Positions 45,901 to 54,900 of a DNA stretch of 64,000 bases are shown piece by piece (position 1 is the stretch's first letter; every line of letters begins with the position of its first letter). Both the position numbers and the translations under genes were made by a program. The notes under the pieces are model-generated. The model did no database searches and had not been told where the DNA came from. It was given only the letters and a program-made list of their open reading frames with translations. The stretch is from NCBI GenBank assembly GCA_021014325.1, contig JAJGQC010000675.1, forward strand, positions 124,001 through 188,000, written 5' to 3'. The DNA is from Plazaster borealis (Eukaryota; Echinodermata; Asteroidea; Forcipulatida; Labidiasteridae).

Positions 45901-48900
45901 TATTTTATTATTATTATTTATTCGGCCAGTGTCAAAAACAAATACATACAAGTAGAACAAAGGATAAATAAGACCTTAAAAAAAACAAAAAAACAAAACC
46001 TTAATTACAGGGTACAGGACAGGTACGGGGTGTGGGGGAAGGAAGAGGAAGGGACAACAATCCATTCTAAGACGGCCAGGATAAACAAAAGCGTACTACT
46101 ACACTATGACTCAAAAGCCTGCTTATCCAATCCTCGAATAGAGTATAAATAAAACAATCACTATAATAAACACTTAGATACTATAAAATAAACAAATATA
46201 AAAATATACTTTGAGTAAAACTAATAGAAAATTTGAAGCACTAGATAGATATTTGATAGATAAATATTAAATAATTACATTAAGTAAAATAAATAAGTAA
46301 ATAAATAGATAAATAAATGCATAAATAATTTAGTAAATAAATAAATAAATAAAGGAATAATTAAATAAATAAATAAATAAAGGAATAATAAACAAAAGAA
46401 CGAACGAATGAATAAATAAATAAATTAATAAGTAGCTAAATGAACAAACAGATAGATAAATAAATAAAAAATAAAAAATAATAAATCAATCAGTCAAACA
46501 AACAAAAGATAAATTAATAAATAGATAAATGAATAACCATGAAGTGGGGAAAAAATCAATACAGATCAAATCAAGTCAAGACATATCAAATCAAATACAA
46601 ACCAATACAATAAAAAGGATTAGCATTAAACATCATTATTAAAATAACTAGACAGTTGGTTGTTAAAACCCCTCCAAGAGTCAAGAATGACCGAGTTCTT
46701 AATGGCGGTTGGCAAGCTACTCCAGATACGAGGGAAGGAATGAATTAGAGAATTCTTCAGGCAATGAGTTCTGGCAAAGTGATGGTTGAAGGTCAGAGTG
46801 TCCAAGTGACGGGTATTGATTTGGGTGAGGGAAGTAACTGCAGAGCATTTGACTTGTCCAAATAAACATTTCATGGTAAATAGAACAGTTAGTCTGTTTC
46901 TCCGGGCATCTAAGCTTAGCAGGTTCAGTGATTTGAGTCTATCATCATATGACATGACACCTCTTTGTTGCTTGAGACACATCCTGGTAGCTCTCCTTTG
47001 CACTCTTTCCAATTGGGATGACATAGCTACTGTGTAAGGGGACCAGGCAGGCAGACCATATTCTAGCACTGGAAGAACTAAGGATCGATAAAGTGATAGG
47101 AGTGCCTCTGTGGATGATCCCCCTGCGACATGCCATATAAAACCAAGAGTTTTGTTCGCTTTTAACAACAGCATCAACGTGGTCGGTCCAAGTGAGGGTG
47201 TTGTTGATGATCACTCCAAGATATTTGTAGGTTGATGTGACTGCAAGCTCTAAACCATGCAGTGTGTAGTGAGGTAGAGTAAGTGTTTTTTTGGAGCGTG
47301 TCATGTGCATGACCTTGGACTTGACAATGTTGATTTTAATGCCATTAGATTCGCTCCATCGACCAATGGCGTTGATATCAGATTGAAGCGTGATTTCATC
47401 GTGGGTGGAGAAGATGGGATGGTACAACAATGTATCGTCAGCAAATAAGAGGCAGTTAGTTGAAACATTACAGGAGATGTCACTGATAAAGAGGTTGAAG
47501 AGTAATGGGCCAAGGACACTTCCTTGAGGAACACCAGAGGTGACAGGTGCCCAAGATGACAAAGCACCCCGGTACATCACGCAATTTTGTCGGCCAATAA
47601 GGAAGGATTTCAGCCATGCCCAAGTTTGTCCTTGAATGTTGAAATTGCACGAAAGTTTTTCAAGTAGAAGATGATGTGGCATAGTGTCGAAGGCTTTGCT
47701 GAAGTCAAGGAATACAGCATCAATGCGTGGTGGACGAGGCTTGTCCATTGTGGAAGACCAGTCTTGGATTGCATTTGTTAATTGGGTAACACAAGATCGG
47801 CGTGCAGTAAAGCCATGTTGTTGATCATCTATTAATCCAAATAACGAAATGTGGTCGTTAATGTTATCTGCGACAGCTCTTTCCATCACCTTGCAAATGA
47901 CTGATGTAAGTGCAATTGGACGATAATTCTTAACATCTGTGCGAGAGCCCGATTTGAATACTGGAGCGATGTTGGACAATTTCCAGGCCATTGGGAGAAC
48001 ACCATTGGAGAGGGAAGAATTCATGAGAAGCATTAGAGGTGGAGCGATGTAAGAAGTTTGTGCTCGGAGAATAGTTGGGGAAATACCGCCCGGGCCAGGT
48101 GCCTTGTGGGGATTGAGATTCTTAAGGGATTTTGTTAGCCAATTCAGGTTAACACTGACTGATGACAACTCAGGGATTGGAAGGGAGCAGGGTGGAGGAG
48201 TCTCTGAGCCACATACAGCAGGTGAATGAACCGATGAGAAAAACGTGTTGAACGCTTCAGCAATGTCGAGGGGTTTGTTTAGCAAGTTGTCTGAATCGCG
48301 AAAAGCTGGAGGACACTTGGATTTTCTCTGGTTTCTAACGAAACACCAAAAACTGCGTTTGTTATCAGGCGAAGAGAACAGACCATTGATATACTTCATG
48401 TACAATGTTTTAGTTAGACTTTTCACTTTGTTTCTAACACGTTTGTAGAAAGTCCAATCAGAGCTGTTGCCAGAGCGTTTTGCTTTAATGAACAGCTTAC
48501 GTTTGAGAAGGATGAGCTTTTTCAGTTCAGGGGAAATCCAGGGAGAGATTTTATTTCGACGGCATTGTTTCCGTGGAATGCTATCATGGATGGCTGCTTC
48601 AAAAATGTCCATAAAGCCTTCCCAAGATGCATCAGGATTGTTAGTATCCATGAATGCTGTCCATGGTGCAAGGTGCAACAACGTCTCCAGATGTGACATG
48701 TCAGCTTTTCTGTACTGTAGAAATGAGCGTACAACAGCTGGTTGAGGGGGAGCTCTGAGTGCACTGAATGAAAAGTGAACTGCATGGTGGTCACTGCTCA
48801 CAGGATTTGGGAAAGATTCAACCACTGAGAATTTCTCAGGCTGATTGGTGAAAATCAGGTCAATAGTGGAGCCAGTAGAGGAAGAGTTTCCAGATGGACG

Positions 48901-51900
48901 GGTTACATCTTCGACTATTTGTGTAAGACCAATTGAATTGGTGACATCATTGAGGTTAGTCTTTGAAGGAACATCAGCCTGCCAATTAATATTGAAGTCC
49001 CCAAGTAGGAGGAGTCCTTCATATTGTGGGAGATAAGCTTGTACCCTGTCACATGCATCCTGGAGTTTTTGAAGAAATGAAATGTCAGAGTCTGGGGGAC
49101 GATATACAAGTCCAACTAACCACTTGGAGTGCTTTGCAGTTAACGTTAGCCACATTAACTCAATGTCCGTTGGGTGTAAAGCATCCAGTTCCATTGGGAG
49201 TAATGTATCCTTGATGATGGCCATAATACCACCACCACGTCTGTTCCGATCACGGCGAAAAGAGGAGTACCCAGGTAAATGTGACAGAAAATCAGTATCA
49301 TCACCAGTCATCCAAGTTTCAGTAATGCATACCATGTCCATGGGGTGAAGTTCCATAAAAGCTTCTAACTGCCGTTGCTTACTGCGAATACTCCTAGCAT
49401 TTAGAAGCAAACCAGAGATGGAATTCATGTTGAAGGATGATGGAGGAGAGCCCAAGGATTGTACTCTGCAAGTGGCCTTGTCAGATGCCCGAGTGGAATT
49501 GAGGTCTTGAGTAATATCGAAGACCTCTTGAAAAGAGGTATCCGAACAAGATGAAAAAGGCAGGGTGAAGGAGCAGTGAGGGCAAAACCAATCAATAGTG
49601 CTGGATATGAGTTCTGTGTACTGTATGATGGTCATTGCAGGAATGCATTTCTGATGCCAAAACTGGTTACAGGCCTCACAGAGAAGGGATCTCTGATTGC
49701 ACTTTACAGGGCGACTACAACTGCCACATGGATCCTTAACAGGTCCTGGGTTACTTTCAATGTCTCCAGATACAGTTAAAGGGATATTGAAGGATGCTGT
49801 GGAGTTGGAATAGTACTGTGTTGGAGCACTGCCAAACTTACATCTTCTTTGAGTACTTGGTTTGAAATTGTAGATCAGCCATGTTGAACATGAGTCATGA
49901 TGCATGGGTGCATGGAGAGGACAAAGGCTAGCTGGCAGGGCACAATGGTGTCCATGCTGGGGTGAATGGAGTTGGTCAGGCATACCTTGTATGATGCTAC
50001 TGGCTTGAAGACTCCCAACTTGGTATGCTAGTTCAAAACTCCAGAAGAAATCTAGCAAGGATCTCCATGCATTTCTCCAACAATCTTGAGCAGAGGAACC
50101 AGCAGAACCAGTGAACAGAACTCTATTTGTTGGTATACAATTCAGACAGCAAGGGGGATGGGAAATAGTAACAAATGCAAGAACTGTCAGAGCCCAACAA
50201 AGGGCTTGTTGCATAGGCGCCATATTGACTAACAACCAATTCATATTTCGTGTGAATTTCCTCCAGATAAGGGAAATAATGTAACATCATTCCTTGTGTC
50301 ATTAAAATTCTCTTCACATTATAAGCCAGGCTTTAATGAAAACATAATTCCGAAAAACATATCTATGAAAATAATCATACTATGAATTGCCTCCAGACAC
50401 TGGGGGAAATGTCAAAACATGATTCTTTGTGTCATGACACTTCTCTTCATATACAGCACAAACCATACATTAATGAAAAGATCATTAAACAAAATAACTA
50501 TGAAAATAATCAGACTATTATGAATTATTTTTGGGCAACATATAATTATTTAATATCTCTTCAGTTGATGGAGTCTGTGGCCACAGTCTTGGAGTGGAAG
50601 ATGGTAGCATCCCTGATGACAGAATTACACCATCCTCTACTGATGAAGGTTACTGCCCATATAACCCTAAAGGACGGCTAGATGTGTATGGTGGCTGGTG
50701 TCCCTCAGGGAGTGACAAAGACACTGCATGGTACCAGGTGGACTTGCAGCAGCCAGCACTGGTTCAAGGTGTTAAAACACAGGGCCACATCTACAGATAT
50801 TACTGGGTGACAGAGTTCCTGATTGCATACAGTGGCAATGCACAAGACTGGCCGTACATAGGAGGGACATCTAAGGTCAATGCACAGGTATGACATCATA
50901 CAGAAAATCATCATGCAGATAAATGAATTGAAATATCAACAACAGAAAGCAATGCCTTAGCAGTTAATATTGTTTCTTCAATGAGTCACTGAAATGGCAT
51001 GGGTGCAATTCCTTCAAAATCAACAAGAATGATATCATAATATTGTGTTTTGTTTATTTTTCCATATTGCTTTTATTACACATAGGAAGTCAATTATACA
51101 ATTAAAACAAAAGAAACTACAAAATAATAGCTATGGCAGCTTTTGTATACCAAACTGACATAACTTGATTTCTCCACAAGAAAACAGCAGCATATAATTC
51201 TTACAACCCATGTGGTTTTCAACCATTGTAGCTTTGAGATGGTTAGTTCTAGTTGTCATCGAGAGTCGAAAGATTTTTTCACGTAACATTATTCCTTCAA
51301 AATACGTATAGCAGCATATGACAGGAGAACTTCATACAACCAATGTGTATTCCAACCATTCTAACTTTGAGATGATTTGTTGTCAATGAGCATCAAATTT
51401 ATTTTCCTTTACAGAGATTCCCTGGAAATAGAGACAGGCGCACCAGAGTAACCAACATATTCAATGAGGGAATCAGAGCACGCTACATCCGCATCATACC
51501 AACTAGGTATCAAGGCGATCGTCCATCAATGCGTGTTGAACTCCTTGGATGTAATGGTAAGGTCATCTTGTAAACAACCCTTGTGTTTACTTCACACAAC
51601 TGAAACATTAAATATTAACACACATGTAAAAGTTTATTTGATATAATTGACAATGCATATTGAAAACAATAGATACCAATATACTTACTTTACAAGTAAA
51701 AGGAAAATTGTATGTAATTTGAAAAAACGGGAGAGCCTTCATTTCCTCTTTGTCTGAATTTCAAACCAAATCTTTTACCTTTTTTAGAAATGGTTTTTTT
51801 TCCGATCCAGCAGAAACATTTTACCAGACAATTTTAACATCTGATTTAAATAATTACAGACATCTTCACTGTGTGGCTTTTGGAACATAATTTGTTTTGT

Positions 51901-54900
51901 TTTGGTACACAGTATGGAAATTGGATTATGTAATCCTTGACATCACAATTGGCAATTGCGATGTCAAGGATTACATAATCCAATTTGCATACTGTGTACC
52001 AAAACCAAACAAATTATGTTCCAAAAGCCACTCAGTGAAGATCATTATGATCATCATTATAATGCTGCATTAATAAGACATACTTCAGTAATGCTAATAT
52101 TGAGTTTCCATTAATCTTTAATAGATCGCTGGTTTTGTTTGCAACGTCTTGGAATGGGAGATGGTGGCATTCCTGACTACCGCATCACAGCATCAAGTAC
52201 AAAATGGAGGGTAGATGGTAACTGTCAACCAAGCAATGCACGACTCACTCAATCAGCAAACAGTAATACTATTGGCTGGTGCCCTGAACCTAATGACAAC
52301 AAACCATGGTTACAGATTGATCTAGAAGTTAGAGTCACAGTAGAGGGAATTATGATGTTGCAGGGATCTGATCAGGGAACCAGTGTAGATATGAGTCATG
52401 AGTACCAACTGGAGTACAGTGATGACCAGAGTACTTGGCATAATATGAATTCAGCACAGGTAAGAACTTTGATGTCTAACCTACACTGATATGTGTTAAT
52501 TGCTGTACATAAAGTGTCCATCATAAAATCAAACTTTTTATGAGTTTGTGCTAAAACTTTTTAAATACTGGTTTGATCAATAAAGAACTAGTTTTATAAA
52601 TCCATTTAGTCCCACAATGAAAACTGACAAGCAAAAACATTCAAATGGAATTGTATAATCATCTGCACCCTTTGATTATCCCACCAGATCACTGCACCAA
52701 ACACAATGCAGCTGCCCCAATGGCTACAGCTACATTGCAGATATACATTTTGTGATGGGATTTTATAATGACAGACCTGTATTCTTGGAATCCATTCACC
52801 TGTTGTGATTTGTCAATAAATTAAGAGGTGGAGCTAGATTGATGAGTCTACTGTGTCTAAAGTTAAATGTTGTATACAAGTGCAATGCTTGTCTTCAGTG
52901 CTGATGGGATCACACTGTTACAGTAAGTAAGGTTGTACATATGTTTAAACATATTAAATAATTTTTGCATTTGTATCACAACAGATAATCAGAAACAACA
53001 CCACATCAAGCTCTGAAGCTACCAGCATGTTTCATCCACCAATCACAGCTCGTTATATCCGCATCATGCTAAACCAGACTGATGGCTCTCTATGGATACG
53101 TGTTGAACTCCTGGGATGTAAAGGTGAGTTTCAACAAGAAATGATTAACTCGCATTATCATTCAGAATAGAAACAATGGACTTATCAAGAAATGCTTTCA
53201 AAGAACCCCAATTACACACAAGAAAACCAGAATTCAGCACAGGGGTGCATTTTTCGTTTTGTATAGTGCTTTTTACTCTTAACATTGTGTAACTCTATGC
53301 AGTTTAAGAGGATTAAAGATTTTAAGACAGTACTCATTTAATTGTTATTGGAAAACCAAACACGTCAAGAAATTGCTATCCATTATTAAGATTGTAAAAG
53401 CCATTAAATAAAATTGTACAGAATTCAAAAATTTAGCAGTTGATCCAATACAAAAACAAGGTTTCTATTACTCAGAAAACCGGAAACAATTTGAGCCATC
53501 ATCAGCTGGCGCGTTGTGTTGTTTTGAAGAAAAGCCAAATGTACTGCCATTTTTGCACAACTTAACAAAATGTTATCAAAATCATAACTATACATATGTT
53601 TATTTACAGTCCATTGGATCTGCGGGCAAAGAATTGGAATGGAAGATCATTCCATTCCTGACAGCAGAATAACAGCCTCTAGTACCAACCAGGACCAACC
53701 ATGTCAGCCTAGTAATGGACGTTTGAATCATGTCATTGGTGGATGGTGTCCATCACAGAATGACACAGAATCTCCATGGCTAAAGGTAGACTTACTGATA
53801 GTGACTCCAGTTGAAGGGGTCATAATTCAAGGGATAGATAACAACACTTGGCGTGTCACAGCATTCCAAGTAGAATACAGCCTCAACAACAACACCTGGT
53901 ACAATGTAAGTGGCCATGGAGCATCTACAGGACAACCTCAGGTAAATGGTTCCTTTATTACAATAATACAAGCCAGCTGTTTTCAATTCCAACTCTTGAA
54001 CACAAATTATTCCTCAAAATCTTTGCAAACAGAGAACACCGGTTAATTTGTGAACCCCATTGCAAAAAGTGCTTAAGAAAAGCACTTTATTTGAAGTTGA
54101 AACCATTGAACCAAACTGAGATAAATGACATCAACATTTGGATTTGAAAAAAAAATGCATTAGAAAACTTTGCTTGAATTAGACAACTTTGCATGAATTA
54201 GAAAATATCTTCAACGAAACATCTCAGCTTAGATTTCAAAAGCTTACATCAGAGTGTAAATAACTTAATTGTCTAAACTCTATTAACCAGTCTTTAACCA
54301 CCTGTTTTACTCTTTGATAAGTTTTACTAAACATGCATGCTTATTGTTTTCTTGTTTTGTTTTTAACAGACATTCCGCGGTAACACTAACCAATTAACAC
54401 CCGTTACTAACAAATTTGAGCAGCCAATTGGAGCACGCTTCATCCGTATCAGACCAATCAACTATGTGGGATATCCAGCGATGCGCATTGAACTCATTGG
54501 ATGCAGAAGTAGGTTCATCAATTTAGTTAAAAATGAAGGTTTAAATTCTATCCCATGTTTTGTTTTTGCTAATTGTTGGTGTTTTGATCTCACTATTAAA
54601 GGCACCGTTTGGTAATTGTCAAAGACCAGTGTTCTCATTTGGTGTATCCCAACATATGCATAAAATAACAAGCTTGTGAAAATTTTGGCTTAACGAAGTT
54701 GCAAGAAAATGATGAAAGAAAAAACACCCTTGTTGTACAAATTTGTGTGCTTTCAGATAGGAATAAAAACTTCTTGCAAGAAGTTTTTATTATTTTAGTG
54801 AGAAATTACTCTTACTCAAAAACTACGTTACTTCAGAGGGAGTCGTTTCTCACAATGTTTTATACTATCAACAGCTCTCCGTTGCTTGTTACCAAGTAAG

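Noticed and set aside
48245..49779. Plus-strand open frames of 60-92 aa
   Set aside because: Antisense shadows of the LINE polyprotein.
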